A DNA stretch of 64,000 nucleotides from Stutzerimonas stutzeri. GTDB taxonomy: Bacteria; Pseudomonadota; Gammaproteobacteria; Pseudomonadales; Pseudomonadaceae. Shown here piece after piece: positions 49,168 through 58,462 of the stretch (position 1 is the first letter of the stretch; each line of letters begins with the position of its first letter). The stretch is taken from contig NZ_JAMOII010000002.1 in assembly GCF_024448985.1 (NCBI RefSeq), forward strand, positions 515,907 to 579,906, given 5' to 3'. Under the pieces are notes generated by a model that was given only the letters and a program-made list of their open reading frames with translations, was not told the DNA's origin and did no database searches. Position numbers and translations under genes: made by a program.

Positions 49168-49761
49168 ATGCTGTTGATGCTCGATAACTACGATTCCTTT
49201 ACCTACAACGTGGTGCAGTACCTAGGCGAGCTGGGCGCAGATGTCAAAGTGGTACGCAACGATGAATTGAGCGTGGCAGAAATCGAAGCCCTGAACCCCG
49301 ATCGAATCGTCGTCTCGCCCGGCCCTTGCACACCGAACGAGGCGGGCGTTTCACTGGAAGTGATTCGCCATTTCGCCGGCAAGCTGCCGATTCTCGGCGT
49401 TTGCCTCGGCCATCAAAGCATCGGTCAGGCGTTCGGTGGCGAGGTCGTCCGCGCGCGGCAGGTGATGCATGGCAAGACCAGTCCGGTCTTCCATAAAAAC
49501 GCTGGAGTGTTTGCCGAGCTGAACAATCCGCTGACGGTCACCCGTTACCACTCGCTGGTGGTCAAGCGCGAGACGCTTCCCGATTGTCTGGAGATCACTG
49601 CCTGGACCCAGAACGAGGACAGCGGTATCGATGAGATCATGGGGCTGCGGCATAAGACGCTGAACGTCGAAGGCGTGCAGTTCCATCCTGAATCCATCCT
49701 GACCGAACAGGGCCACGAACTGTTCGCCAATTTTCTGAAGCAGACCGGAGGCGTGCGCTGA
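49168..49761 (+). CDS. trpG: anthranilate synthase component II (glutamine amidotransferase)
   Basis: The 197-residue class I amidotransferase begins [20 protein letters not shown]. The nucleophile cysteine is in [16 protein letters not shown] near residue 79, and the catalytic His-Glu pair is in [11 protein letters not shown] near 170. It supplies ammonia to TrpE. The same protein can serve 4-amino-4-deoxychorismate synthase. The stop overlaps the trpD start as TGATG. Confidence 0.97.
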   Translation: MLLMLDNYDSFTYNVVQYLGELGADVKVVRNDELSVAEIEALNPDRIVVSPGPCTPNEAGVSLEVIRHFAGKLPILGVCLGHQSIGQAFGGEVVRARQVMHGKTSPVFHKNAGVFAELNNPLTVTRYHSLVVKRETLPDCLEITAWTQNEDSGIDEIMGLRHKTLNVEGVQFHPESILTEQGHELFANFLKQTGGVR

Positions 49762-50807
49762 TGGATATCAAGGAAGCCCTGAGTCGCATCGTTGGCCAGC
49801 TGGATCTCAGCACTGAAGAAATGAAAGCCGTCATGCGCCAGATTATGACCGGCCAGTGCACCGATGCGCAGATCGGCGCGTTCCTCATGGGGATGCGCAT
49901 GAAGAGTGAAACCATCGACGAGATCGTCGGTGCCGTGCAGGTGATGCGCGAGCTCGCCGAACCGGTGCATTTCGATACCCATCGTTTGGTGGATACCTGT
50001 GGCACCGGCGGCGACGGGATGAATATCTTCAACGTCTCGACCGCCGCAGCTTTCGTAGTTGCAGCCGCTGGCGGCAAAGTGGCCAAGCATGGAAACCGCG
50101 CGGTGTCGGGCAAGAGCGGCAGCGCCGACCTGCTCGAGGCGGCCGGCGTTTATCTGGACCTGACGCCGGAGCAAGTCTCGCGCAGTGTGGAGACCGTAGG
50201 GGTTGGCTTCATGTTCGCGCCGGCGCATCACGGCGCGATGAAGTTTGCCGCCGCGCCCCGCCGCGAACTGGGGTTGCGCACGCTGTTCAATATCCTCGGG
50301 CCGATGTCCAACCCGGCTGGCGTGAAGCATCAGGTGCTCGGTGTGTTCAGCAAGGAACTCTGCCGGCCGATGGCCGAGGTGCTGGCGCGTCTGGGCAGCA
50401 AGCATGTATTGGTCGTACACGCACAGGACGGTCTGGATGAAATAAGCCTGGCGGCGCCGACTCATGTCGCCGAGCTGAAAAATGGTGAGATCACCGAATA
50501 CCGCATTCAGCCGGAAGATTTCGGTATCAAGAGCCAGAGCCTGATCGGCCTGAACGTCGACGATGCTCAGGGTTCGCTGACGTTGATCCGGGATGCGCTG
50601 GGCCGGCGCAAAACCGAAAACGGACAGAAGGCCGCCGACATGATCGTGCTGAATGCCGGCGCCGCGCTTTACGCGGCCGATGTCGCAGGCACGCTGAAAG
50701 AGGGCGTCGAATTGGCGCATGACGCACTGCACACCGGTCTGGCACGGGACCGGTTGGAAGAACTGGTGTCCTTTAGCGCGATATTCAGGCAGGAGAAATC
50801 GCAATGA
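49761..50807 (+). CDS. trpD: anthranilate phosphoribosyltransferase
   Basis: The 348-residue enzyme transfers phosphoribose to anthranilate. The PRPP-binding [18 protein letters not shown] near residue 75, the [15 protein letters not shown] segment near 110 and the late [15 protein letters not shown] segment are intact. It is translationally coupled to trpG upstream and trpC downstream by four-base or shorter overlaps. Confidence 0.97.
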   Translation: MDIKEALSRIVGQLDLSTEEMKAVMRQIMTGQCTDAQIGAFLMGMRMKSETIDEIVGAVQVMRELAEPVHFDTHRLVDTCGTGGDGMNIFNVSTAAAFVVAAAGGKVAKHGNRAVSGKSGSADLLEAAGVYLDLTPEQVSRSVETVGVGFMFAPAHHGAMKFAAAPRRELGLRTLFNILGPMSNPAGVKHQVLGVFSKELCRPMAEVLARLGSKHVLVVHAQDGLDEISLAAPTHVAELKNGEITEYRIQPEDFGIKSQSLIGLNVDDAQGSLTLIRDALGRRKTENGQKAADMIVLNAGAALYAADVAGTLKEGVELAHDALHTGLARDRLEELVSFSAIFRQEKSQ

Positions 50808-51640
50808 GCGGTGTGCCGACAGTTCTAGAAAAGATCATCACCCGTAAGCATGAGGAAGTGGCCGAGCGCCGAGCCCGTGTCGGTCTGGAGGAGCTCGAGC
50901 GGCTGGCGGCTGCGGCAGACCCCGTTCGTGGTTTCGCCCGGAGCTTGCAGGAGCAGGCTCGTAATAAGCAGCCGGCAGTCATCGCCGAAGTAAAGAAAGC
51001 CTCGCCAAGCAAAGGCGTGCTGCGCGAGGGCTTCGTACCCGCAGATATCGCCAGGAGTTACGAGGCTGGCGGTGCGACCTGCCTGTCGGTGCTGACCGAC
51101 ATCGATTTCTTTCAGGGGGCCGATGAGTATCTCAAGCAGGCCCGCGCTGCATGCACGCTACCGGTGATCCGCAAGGACTTCATGGTCGATCCTTATCAAG
51201 TGGTCGAGGCGCGGGCGCTGGGGGCCGATTGCATTTTGCTGATCGTCGCGGCGCTGGGAGACGCGCAGATGGGCGAACTGGCTGATGCGGCAAAGGCTCA
51301 CGGGCTTGATGTGTTGGTTGAGGTGCATGACGGAGCGGAGCTGGATCGGGCCTTGCGCCTCGAGACGCCCTTGCTCGGGATCAACAACCGTAACCTGCAT
51401 ACCTTTGAACTCAGCTTGGAAACCACCCTTGATCTGCTACCGCGTGTCCCTCGTGACCGGCTGGTCGTGACTGAGAGCGGGATTCTGCATCGCGCCGATG
51501 TAGAGCTGATGGAGATTAATGAGGTGTACGCGTTTCTGGTGGGCGAAGCTTTCATGCGCGCCGAAGAACCCGGCGTCGAGCTGCAGCGTTTGTTCTTCCC
51601 TGGACGCTCCCGTCCGCGTCCGGTCAGTGATCCGGAGTAA
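50804..51640 (+). CDS. trpC: indole-3-glycerol phosphate synthase
   Basis: The 278-residue monofunctional TIM-barrel enzyme has the catalytic segment [19 protein letters not shown] near residue 57, [13 protein letters not shown] near 120, [11 protein letters not shown] near 188 and VVTESGI near 221. It closes the indole ring. There is no fused PRA isomerase domain, as expected for Pseudomonas. It ends the trpEGDC operon, 14 bases before the bidirectional terminator. Confidence 0.97.
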   Translation: MSGVPTVLEKIITRKHEEVAERRARVGLEELERLAAAADPVRGFARSLQEQARNKQPAVIAEVKKASPSKGVLREGFVPADIARSYEAGGATCLSVLTDIDFFQGADEYLKQARAACTLPVIRKDFMVDPYQVVEARALGADCILLIVAALGDAQMGELADAAKAHGLDVLVEVHDGAELDRALRLETPLLGINNRNLHTFELSLETTLDLLPRVPRDRLVVTESGILHRADVELMEINEVYAFLVGEAFMRAEEPGVELQRLFFPGRSRPRPVSDPE

Positions 51641-51653
51641 CGGCGGGGAATTT

Positions 51654-51680
51654 GAAAAGCCGGCCTTGAGCCGGCTTTTT
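51654..51680. terminator. bidirectional terminator between trpC and vfr
   Basis: AAAAGCCGGC and GCCGGCTTTTT flank a CTTGA loop. The perfect stem has A-rich and T-rich flanks, so it can terminate both the trp operon and the convergent vfr transcript. Confidence 0.9.
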
Positions 51681-51696
51681 CAATGGTGAGCGTTGC

Positions 51697-52341
51697 TCAG
51701 CGAGTACCAAAGACCACCATGGTCTTGCCTTTGACGTGCACAAGGCCTTGGGATTCCAGGCTCTTGAGTACGCGTCCGACCATCTCCCTGGAACAGCCAA
51801 CGATGCGGCCTATTTCCTGACGAGTGATCTTGATCTGCATGCCATCGGGATGCGTCATCGCATCGGGCTGCTTACAAAGGTCGAGTAAGGTACGGGCAAC
51901 ACGGCCGGTCACGTCGAGGAATGCCAAGTCGCCTACTTTGCGGGTGGTGTTGCGCAAACGTTCGGCCATCTGACTGCCGAGCGCGTAGAGGATGTCAGGA
52001 TCCTGCTGTGTCAGTTCACGGAACTTGGCGTAGCTCAGTTCGGCGACCTCGCATTCGGTCTTTGCGCGTACCCACGCGCTACGTTCCTTCTCCGAGCCCT
52101 CCTTTTCGAATAGCCCCATCTCGCCGAAGAAGTCTCCGGAGTTGAGGTAGGCGATGATCATTTCCCGGCCATCGTCATCTTCGATCAGGATAGTGACCGA
52201 GCCTTTTACAATGAAAAAGAGCGTCTCGCTGCGATCACCGGCATAGATGATGGTGCTCTTAGCGGTATAGCGACGGCGATGACAGTGTGCGAGTAGTTTG
52301 TCGATGTTCTTGATCTTGGGCGTGAGTGTAATAGCGACCAT
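51697..52341 (-). CDS. vfr: cAMP receptor protein family regulator Vfr
   Basis: The 214-residue protein has an N-terminal cyclic-nucleotide domain with the phosphate-binding cassette [22 protein letters not shown] near residue 72. The C-terminal helix-turn-helix carries the recognition segment [21 protein letters not shown] near 170. Those are hallmarks of CRP-family cAMP-binding activators. In P. aeruginosa, Vfr follows trpC and controls virulence, twitching and quorum sensing. Here it converges on trpC and is divergent from an OsmC-like gene. Its upstream region contains a perfect inverted repeat. Confidence 0.95.
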   Translation of the reverse strand: MVAITLTPKIKNIDKLLAHCHRRRYTAKSTIIYAGDRSETLFFIVKGSVTILIEDDDGREMIIAYLNSGDFFGEMGLFEKEGSEKERSAWVRAKTECEVAELSYAKFRELTQQDPDILYALGSQMAERLRNTTRKVGDLAFLDVTGRVARTLLDLCKQPDAMTHPDGMQIKITRQEIGRIVGCSREMVGRVLKSLESQGLVHVKGKTMVVFGTR

Positions 52342-52434
52342 GCTGTAGTCCCGGAAGATTATCCAATAGAAGGCAGATTCTTATTATGTGTGACTGAGTT
52401 CTGTTGTCAGCGCCGAGGGAGCTTAACAGACCGG

Positions 52435-52464
52435 TTCGTGTCGACAACAAAACTGCGACACGAA
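52435..52464. promoter_or_regulatory. perfect 9-bp inverted repeat in the vfr/osmC-like divergent region
   Basis: TTCGTGTCG (52435-52443) and CGACACGAA (52456-52464) are perfectly inverted with a 12-base spacer, so the half-site centres are 21 bases apart, two turns on one DNA face. It does not match the CRP/Vfr consensus (TGTGA-N6-TCACA). It lies 94 bases upstream of vfr and 95 bases upstream of the OsmC-like gene. Confidence 0.6.
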
Positions 52465-52558
52465 TATCAAATTCAACGCATTCATTTCGTCGGATTGGTG
52501 TGCCCGGTCGCAGACGTTGGTCATGTTAAGCTTCGCTCTTTTTAATCGGAGTCTATTG

Positions 52559-52981
52559 ATGAAAGCGCGCATTCAGTGGGCCGGCGAAGCGATGTTTCTT
52601 GGCGAGTCGGGCAGTGGTCATGTCGTGGTGATGGACGGGCCTCCGGAAAATGGCGGGCGCAATCTCGGCGTTCGTCCTATGGAAATGCTTCTGCTGGGGC
52701 TCGGTGGCTGCAGTAACTTCGATGTGGTAAGCATTCTGAAGAAGTCCCGTCAGGCGGTAGAAAGCTGCGAAGCTTTCCTCGAGGCGGAGCGTGCCGATGA
52801 GGATCCGAAGGTTTTTACCAAGATCCACCTGCGTTTTGTCGTAAAGGGCCGCGGTTTGAAAGAGGCGCAGGTCAAGCGTGCCGTGGAACTATCGGCAGAA
52901 AAATACTGCTCCGCCTCGATCATGCTCGGGCGTGCAGGTGTGGAAATCAGTCACAAGTACGAGATCGTCGAGCTCGGCTGA
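52559..52981 (+). CDS. OsmC family protein (YhfA-like)
   Basis: The 140-residue protein has the OsmC fold, with the conserved GGCSNFDVVSILKKSRQ segment (first cysteine near residue 61) and the second cysteine in EKYCSASIML near 118. The two-cysteine arrangement of OsmC/Ohr proteins supports thiol-dependent peroxide reduction, but YhfA-type members are uncharacterised. Its position next to vfr/crp is conserved across gamma-proteobacteria. The ribosome-binding site GGAGTC lies eight bases before the ATG. Confidence 0.9.
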   Translation: MKARIQWAGEAMFLGESGSGHVVVMDGPPENGGRNLGVRPMEMLLLGLGGCSNFDVVSILKKSRQAVESCEAFLEAERADEDPKVFTKIHLRFVVKGRGLKEAQVKRAVELSAEKYCSASIMLGRAGVEISHKYEIVELG

Positions 52982-53073
52982 AGGGTCATGCAGCGATGCG
53001 CCCGCCCGCTGGCGTGTTGTCCCGAGACGCTCGCCGGCACTGGCACCGCAAGCAATCACTCTGCATAATGCGC

Positions 53074-53092
53074 GCCCCGTTTTTAACGGGGC
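53074..53092 (+). terminator. GC hairpin after the OsmC-like gene
   Basis: GCCCCGTT and AACGGGGC form a perfect 8-bp stem with a TTT loop, followed by CGTTTCTT. It is a plausible weak rho-independent terminator before the speD leader. Confidence 0.55.
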
Positions 53093-53147
53093 CGTTTCTT
53101 AGAGCACAGCACAGTCGCAAATGCGCAGAGGTGTATACCGTCCTACG

Positions 53148-53164
53148 CAGATACAAGGTATCTG
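53148..53164. promoter_or_regulatory. palindrome CAGATAC-AAG-GTATCTG upstream of speD
   Basis: This 17-base perfect palindrome with a 3-base centre lies 48 bases before the speD start codon. It could be a repressor site or an RNA hairpin in the speD leader. No known consensus was recognised. Confidence 0.4.
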
Positions 53165-53211
53165 ACGGGCATGTTCAATCACGCGGTAAGCCGCATCAAT
53201 GAGAGTTACCA

Positions 53212-54009
53212 ATGGTGAAAAGCAAACTCAAGCTCCACGGGTTCAACAACCTGACGAAGTCCTTGAGCTTCAATATTTACGACATCTGCTATGCCGAAAC
53301 GCAGGAAGACCAGCAGGCGTACGTACAGTACATCGACGAACAGTATGACGCGGAGCGGTTAACGCAGATTCTGACCGATGTCGTGGACATCATTGGTGCC
53401 AATATTCTCAATATTGCGCGGCAGGATTACGAGCCGCAGGGCGCGAGCGTAACCATCCTCATCTCGGAGCAGCCCGTTACTCCGACAGATAGCCAGATCG
53501 AGGAATCCCCCGGTCCGTTGCCCGATACCATCCTTGCGCACTTGGACAAGAGCCACATTACGGTTCACACCTACCCCGAAATCCATCCTGTCGACGGTAT
53601 CGCTACCTTCCGCGTGGATATCGATGTCTCCACCTGTGGCGTCATCTCGCCGCTCAAGGCGCTCAACTATCTGATTCACCAGTTCGATTCGGATATCGTC
53701 ACCGTCGATTATCGCGTGCGCGGTTTCACCCGCGATGTAGAAGGCAAAAAGCACTTTATCGATCACGAGATCAACTCGATTCAGAACTACCTCTCCGAAG
53801 ACACTCGCTCGGCCTATCAGATGACCGACGTCAACGTCTATCAGGAGAATCTGTTTCACACCAAGATGCTGCTGAAAGACTTCGAGCTGGAGAACTATCT
53901 GTTCGGTGACGCCACTAGCAATCTTCTGCCGGAGCAGCGCAAGCAGGTGGAAGACCGTTTGCGTCACGAGATGCTGGAAATCTTCTACGCTCGCAATATG
54001 CCGAGCTGA
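53212..54009 (+). CDS. speD: S-adenosylmethionine decarboxylase proenzyme
   Basis: The 265-residue proenzyme is of the E. coli type. It cleaves itself at the conserved [11 protein letters not shown] motif near residue 112, where the serine becomes the pyruvoyl group. The cysteine in [15 protein letters not shown] near 140 is the conserved catalytic one. It provides decarboxylated SAM for spermidine synthesis. It stands alone here; no speE neighbour is seen. Confidence 0.95.
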   Translation: MVKSKLKLHGFNNLTKSLSFNIYDICYAETQEDQQAYVQYIDEQYDAERLTQILTDVVDIIGANILNIARQDYEPQGASVTILISEQPVTPTDSQIEESPGPLPDTILAHLDKSHITVHTYPEIHPVDGIATFRVDIDVSTCGVISPLKALNYLIHQFDSDIVTVDYRVRGFTRDVEGKKHFIDHEINSIQNYLSEDTRSAYQMTDVNVYQENLFHTKMLLKDFELENYLFGDATSNLLPEQRKQVEDRLRHEMLEIFYARNMPS

Positions 54010-54082
54010 CAGCGATAAGCTGAGCAGGCTGTGCCTGTAAGGTCGGAAAAGGCTGTCGCGAGGCGGTAAGCCTAAAGAAGAA

Positions 54083-54117
54083 GCTCAAGCTGGAGGACAG
54101 GCGGTCCCAGCTTGAGC
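54083..54117. terminator. 11-bp hairpin between speD and coq7
   Basis: GCTCAAGCTGG (54083-54093) pairs perfectly with CCAGCTTGAGC (54107-54117) around a 13-base loop. It lies in the convergent gap between speD and coq7 and belongs to the same AGCTT/AAGCTGG repeat family found at several other gene ends in this window. There is no T tract. Confidence 0.55.
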
Positions 54118-54127
54118 CAGCTTCAGC

Positions 54128-54775
54128 TCAGATCCGGTAGGTGCTTTTGGTCATGGCTTTGGCCATCAGACTCATTCCGAATTTGATGGGGGCTGGGAAG
54201 CGCAAGCCACCGGCATCGAGAGCGGCGGTCGAATGCTGCGCTTCGTCCATACGCATTTGCTCGAGAATGGCTCGGGACTTTTCGTCGCTCGCCGGGATCT
54301 GCTCCAGATGCTCGTCGAGATGCTTGCAGACTTGATCCTCTGTCGCGGCAACGAAGCCCAGGCTGATCCGGTCGCTGATCAGGCCAGCAGACGCGCCGAT
54401 GCCGAACGACAGACCATAAAACAGCGGGTTGAGCACACTGGTATGGCTGCCCAGTTGGTGGATGCGCTGTTCGCACCAGGCCAGATGGTCGATTTCCTCG
54501 TTGGCGGCTTGCTCCATCGCTTCGCGCACTCTCGGTAATCGCGCGGTCAATGCCTGTCCCTGGTACAGCGCCTGTGCGCAGACTTCGCCGGTGTGATTGA
54601 TTCGCATCAGACCGGCAACGTGACGTGCTTCGCTGTCGCTCAGCTCGGTCTCGTTCTTCAATACCGCAGGTGTAGGGCGGTGGGGTTGGCCGCTGAAGGG
54701 GAGCAGTGTTCGCAATGCCGCATCGGCTTGCATCAGCAAACGATCGGCAGGGGAGTATTGGCGTTGGTTGGGCAT
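54128..54775 (-). CDS. coq7: 2-octaprenyl-3-methyl-6-methoxy-1,4-benzoquinol hydroxylase Coq7
   Basis: The 215-residue di-iron protein has the paired carboxylate/histidine motifs [14 protein letters not shown] near residue 58, [14 protein letters not shown] near 90 and [12 protein letters not shown] near 175. It carries out a late hydroxylation in ubiquinone synthesis. Pseudomonas uses this Coq7 type in place of UbiF. It is transcribed away from the HIT-family gene's operator region with a 63-base gap. Confidence 0.95.
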   Translation of the reverse strand: MPNQRQYSPADRLLMQADAALRTLLPFSGQPHRPTPAVLKNETELSDSEARHVAGLMRINHTGEVCAQALYQGQALTARLPRVREAMEQAANEEIDHLAWCEQRIHQLGSHTSVLNPLFYGLSFGIGASAGLISDRISLGFVAATEDQVCKHLDEHLEQIPASDEKSRAILEQMRMDEAQHSTAALDAGGLRFPAPIKFGMSLMAKAMTKSTYRI

Positions 54776-54838
54776 TTCGCCTCCAAGTGATCCGGAGCAG
54801 CCTTGATGTGATCGGAAGTGGTGCGGACGAGTTCGTGA

Positions 54839-55180
54839 TCAGCCCGGCGGCCAATGCATTTGGCGCTGACCGAGCACATGCATATGGATGTGGTAGACCG
54901 TCTGGCCCCCAAGGTCGTTGCAGTTCATCACGACACGAAAGCCTTCCTGACAGCCCTGTTCTTCGGCGAGACGCTGAGCCGTGAAAAGGATATGACCAGC
55001 GAGCGCTTTGTCGTCATCTTCGCTCAGGTCGTGGAGGGTCGCGATGTGCTTCTTCGGAATGACGAGAAAGTGCACGGGCGCCTGCGGCGCGATGTCGTTG
55101 AAGGCGACGACCTGATCATCTTCATAAAGCTTGTGCGCGGGGATATCCCCAGCCACGATCTTGCAGAACAGACAATCCAT
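54839..55180 (-). CDS. HIT family nucleotide hydrolase (HinT-like)
   Basis: The 113-residue protein begins MDCLFCKIVAGDIPAHKLYED and ends with the histidine triad YHIHMHVLGQRQMHWPPG, the catalytic site of AMP-lysine hydrolases. The CLFC cysteine pair suggests zinc binding, as in many HinT proteins. Its physiological substrate in bacteria is unsettled. It is divergent from the AAA+ gene at 55262, with 81 bases between. Confidence 0.93.
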   Translation of the reverse strand: MDCLFCKIVAGDIPAHKLYEDDQVVAFNDIAPQAPVHFLVIPKKHIATLHDLSEDDDKALAGHILFTAQRLAEEQGCQEGFRVVMNCNDLGGQTVYHIHMHVLGQRQMHWPPG

Positions 55181-55261
55181 GGCGTTTCTCCAGCGTGGGA
55201 ACGATCGGGTGAGTGTAACAGGCGATTTTGTGGCTGGTCAGCCGCTACACGGAGGTAACGC

Positions 55262-56737
55262 ATGAAGAACGACATCCACGATCTGGTGCTGGTGCTTGAA
55301 TCAAGGGTCCGATTGGTTGTGATCGAATCCTGGGATGAGCGGCGGGTGCTTGAAACGCTGACTGGGCTGGCTGTCAGCCGCGGCCTTGCGCTTCACATCT
55401 GGTCCGTCACCGAGGGGCTCAGGCATCTGGCGTTCGGCGGTGAGGCGCTGGATGCAGGCGAAAGCTGCTCGGTGGAAGTCGCATTGAAAAGCGTCAAGTA
55501 TGATCCGCTCGGCAATCTCTATGTGTTCTGCGATATGCATCCCTTTCTCGATGAACCACGCGTCGTTCGACTATTGAAAGAAATTGCCATGGCGCAGGGG
55601 CCGTCAGCACCGACGCTGGTGCTGGTGTCGCATGCATTCAAACTGCCGGCGGAGGTTCAGCGATATGCAGCTCGGTTCAGTCTGAGCCTGCCCTCCGAAG
55701 AGGAGTTGTTGAGCATCGTGCGCGACGAGGCGACGCGTTGGAGCGAGCGCAATCGAGGCGTGCGGGTGCGCACCGATAACCGCACGCTGCAGCAGGTCGT
55801 TAAGAATCTGCGAGGCCTTAGCCACGCTGAGGCTCGCAGTCTGGCGCATAGCTTGGTCTGTGATGACGGAGCTATTACTCAAGACGATCTGCCGGAACTC
55901 AATCGTAAGAAGTTCGAACTGCTCGACATGGATGGCGTACTCAGTTTTGAGTACGAGACAGCACGCTTTGCTGATGTTGGCGGGTTGGAAAATTTTAAGC
56001 GTTGGCTGGGCGAGCGCAGGGCGGCCTTTTTTGCTGGTCACAGGTCCGATATGCCTCGCGGAGTGATGCTCGTCGGGGTGCAGGGCGGCGGCAAGAGTAT
56101 GGCCGCCAAAGCGGTGGCGGGGCTTTGGGGCTTGCCTTTGCTGCGCCTGGACTTCGGTTGCCTGTACAACAAGTTCTTCGGAGAGACCGAGCGTAACCTG
56201 CGGGAGGCGCTGAAACTGGCCGAGCAGATGGCGCCTTGCGTGTTGTGGATGGATGAGCTGGAAAAGGGTCTCGCCACTGGAGATATGGATAGCGGCGTCA
56301 GTCAGCGGGTATTGGGTACTTTGCTTACCTGGATGGCCGAGCGTGACGCACCGGTGTTCATGGTGGCGACCGCCAACGCGGTGGATCGCCTTGCGCCGGA
56401 GCTGTTGCGCAAGGGGCGCTTCGATGAGCTGTTCTTTGTCGATCTGCCCGATGAGTCTACTCGTGCCGAAATCTTCCGCATTCATCTGGCGCGGCGCGAG
56501 CTGGATGCCAGCTGTTTCGATCTGCGGAGGTTGGCCGGTGCTTGCGATGGTTTCTCCGGTGCCGAGATCGAGCAGGTGGTGGTTTCGGCCGTTTACGCCG
56601 GGCAGGCGCAATCCCGCGAACCGGATCAAGCCATGATGCTGGAATGCATCCGGGCGACGTCGCCGCTTTCGGTCGTGATGGCTGAAGCGCTGGATGATCT
56701 GCGTAGTTGGGCTTCGGGGCGCACGGTATTGGCCTAA
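55262..56737 (+). CDS. orphan AAA+ ATPase, Ycf46-like
   Basis: The 491-residue protein has an N-terminal region of about 240 residues without known catalytic motifs. The AAA+ module has Walker A GVQGGGKSMAAK (about 277-288), Walker B VLWMDELEKG and sensor/arginine residues in LLRKGRFDELFFVDLPD. This is the architecture of Ycf46-type proteins of cyanobacteria and plastids; a cyanobacterial member affects inorganic-carbon use, while the proteobacterial role is unknown. The start follows a GGAGGTAACGC ribosome-binding site. No interaction partner is encoded nearby. Confidence 0.87.
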   Translation: MKNDIHDLVLVLESRVRLVVIESWDERRVLETLTGLAVSRGLALHIWSVTEGLRHLAFGGEALDAGESCSVEVALKSVKYDPLGNLYVFCDMHPFLDEPRVVRLLKEIAMAQGPSAPTLVLVSHAFKLPAEVQRYAARFSLSLPSEEELLSIVRDEATRWSERNRGVRVRTDNRTLQQVVKNLRGLSHAEARSLAHSLVCDDGAITQDDLPELNRKKFELLDMDGVLSFEYETARFADVGGLENFKRWLGERRAAFFAGHRSDMPRGVMLVGVQGGGKSMAAKAVAGLWGLPLLRLDFGCLYNKFFGETERNLREALKLAEQMAPCVLWMDELEKGLATGDMDSGVSQRVLGTLLTWMAERDAPVFMVATANAVDRLAPELLRKGRFDELFFVDLPDESTRAEIFRIHLARRELDASCFDLRRLAGACDGFSGAEIEQVVVSAVYAGQAQSREPDQAMMLECIRATSPLSVVMAEALDDLRSWASGRTVLA

Positions 56738-56914
56738 TGGGGTCGGTCTCGCAGGCACTTTGTCGCGTGGCTAAGCAGCGAGGGCTCGGCGACCGTCCGG
56801 TGCGGCGGGGAGCTGAGTGATTCATTTGCCGGCCCCCGCGTTACGGTATCGCCAATCCGTTGAGCCGCGTTAATACTGTTCGAGCCCAGCCTTGCGAAAC
56901 GACTGGCGTTGCTA
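56738..56914. other. spacer between the AAA+ gene and the nitronate monooxygenase gene
   Basis: This 177-base convergent spacer carries no gene and no clear T-tailed hairpin. Confidence 0.5.
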
Positions 56915-57883
56915 TTACCGCTGCCATTGCTGGGCGAGCTGTGCCGCATGGCGATGGGCTTCCCGATATTCGCGATCAAGGCGTGCGATCAGATCCTCGG
57001 CGCTCGGCAGGTCATTTATCTCGCCGACGCCCTGGCCTGCGGACCAGACGGTTTTCCATGCTTTGGCTTCATCGCTTACCGGTTTGAGCTTTTCGCCGTA
57101 GTCCATTTTGCCTGTCGATCGCAGACGTTCTTCATCGTAGCCGGCTTGCTGCAGGCTTTGGCGCAGAAAGCTCGCCGGCACACCTGACACGGCGGAGGTG
57201 TGAACGATATCCGCCGCTTGGGCCTGCAACAGCATCTGCTTGTATTCGTCAGATGCCTGGCTTTCGCGGCTGGCGATAAAGCGCGTTCCCATATACGCAA
57301 GATCAGCGCCCAGCATCTGCGCTGCGAATATTTCGTGGCCGTGACTGAGGCAGCCGGACAGCAACAGGGTTTTATCGAAGAACTGGCGGATCTCGGCGAT
57401 CAGCGCGAAAGGACTCCACGTGCCGGCATGACCACCGGCGCCGGCCGCAACCGCAATCAGGCCATCGACACCGGCTTCGGCGGCTTTTTCCGCATGCCGG
57501 CGTGTGGTGACATCATGGAAGACCAGACCGCCATAGCTGTGTACGGCATCCACTAGTTCTTGCACGGCGCCGAGACTGGTGATGACGATCGGCACCCGCT
57601 GTTCCACGCAGATCGCAAGGTCCGCCTGCAACCGCGGGTTGCTGTGATGCACGATCAGGTTGACGGCATACGGCGCAGGCTTCTGCATGGGCGAGAGATG
57701 CTCGTCGATTTCCTGTAACCAATCACGAAATCCGCTGCTCTCCCGCTGATTGAGCGCTGGAAAACTGCCCACAACGCCGTTGCGGCAGCAGGCCGCCACG
57801 AGCGATGGGTTGGATACCAGAAACATGGGCGCGGCCACTAGAGGCAGGCGCAGGCTTTCCTCAAGAAATGCTGGTAGCGACAT
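56915..57883 (-). CDS. nitronate monooxygenase family flavoprotein
   Basis: The 322-residue TIM-barrel FMN enzyme has the opening LPLVAAPMFLVSNPSLV, the FMN-binding GVDGLIAVAAGAGGHAG segment with the catalytic-region histidine near residue 150, and LGADLAYMGTRFIAS near 210. Family members oxidise alkyl nitronates such as propionate-3-nitronate. It lies 17 bases after hemJ on the same strand, so the two may be cotranscribed. Confidence 0.88.
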   Translation of the reverse strand: MSLPAFLEESLRLPLVAAPMFLVSNPSLVAACCRNGVVGSFPALNQRESSGFRDWLQEIDEHLSPMQKPAPYAVNLIVHHSNPRLQADLAICVEQRVPIVITSLGAVQELVDAVHSYGGLVFHDVTTRRHAEKAAEAGVDGLIAVAAGAGGHAGTWSPFALIAEIRQFFDKTLLLSGCLSHGHEIFAAQMLGADLAYMGTRFIASRESQASDEYKQMLLQAQAADIVHTSAVSGVPASFLRQSLQQAGYDEERLRSTGKMDYGEKLKPVSDEAKAWKTVWSAGQGVGEINDLPSAEDLIARLDREYREAHRHAAQLAQQWQR

Positions 57884-57900
57884 GACGGTTCCTATCGATT

Positions 57901-58329
57901 TCAGAATGGTTTGACGACCACTAGAATCACAATGGCCAGCAATAGCAACACCGGAAACTCATTGAACCAACGATAGAACACGTGACTGCGCGTGTTCTCG
58001 TTGCGTGCGAAGCGCTTAAGCTGGGCGCCGCAGACGTGGTGATAGCCAATCAGCAATACAACCAGTGCGATTTTGGCATGCAGCCAGCCGCCGGTACTGA
58101 ACAGCGCGGGGTTCAGCGCGATCATGCCTATTCCGAACAGGAGAGTGGCGATCATTGAGGGCATCATGATGCCCCGATAGAGCTTTCTCTCCATTACTTG
58201 GAATCGTTCACGGCTGGTCGCGTCCTCACTCATGGCGTGATAAACGAACAGCCTTGGCAAATAAAACAGCCCGGCGAACCAGCAGACGATCGCAACGATG
58301 TGCAGGGCTTTCAGCCATAGATAGAGCAT
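57901..58329 (-). CDS. hemJ: protoporphyrinogen IX oxidase, HemJ type
   Basis: The 142-residue protein has four hydrophobic segments, among them the opening LYLWLKALHIVAIVCWFAGL with the conserved histidine. HemJ catalyses the penultimate step of haem synthesis in bacteria that lack HemG/HemY. YHHVCGAQLKRFA supplies further conserved residues, including a histidine. It is divergent from argC. Confidence 0.9.
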   Translation of the reverse strand: MLYLWLKALHIVAIVCWFAGLFYLPRLFVYHAMSEDATSRERFQVMERKLYRGIMMPSMIATLLFGIGMIALNPALFSTGGWLHAKIALVVLLIGYHHVCGAQLKRFARNENTRSHVFYRWFNEFPVLLLLAIVILVVVKPF

Positions 58330-58462
58330 TCAGGAGTCCTTGGTATGGAAATCGGTCTGATAGTAGTGGCATGGCTGTCGTCGCGTCACCTGAGTGGTTG
58401 GCCCTGAACGCCGGCACCTTTATCATCGTCGTTCTTTTTTCATCCAGTGCGCGAGGCAGCTC

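Noticed and set aside
52381-52415. CRP/Vfr binding site near TGTGTGACTGAG upstream of vfr
   Set aside because: Only the left half TGTGA matches; the right half reads TCTGT, not TCACA.
55604-56758. 384-codon open frame antisense to the AAA+ gene
   Set aside because: Explained by GC bias; the plus-strand frame has Walker A and B motifs.
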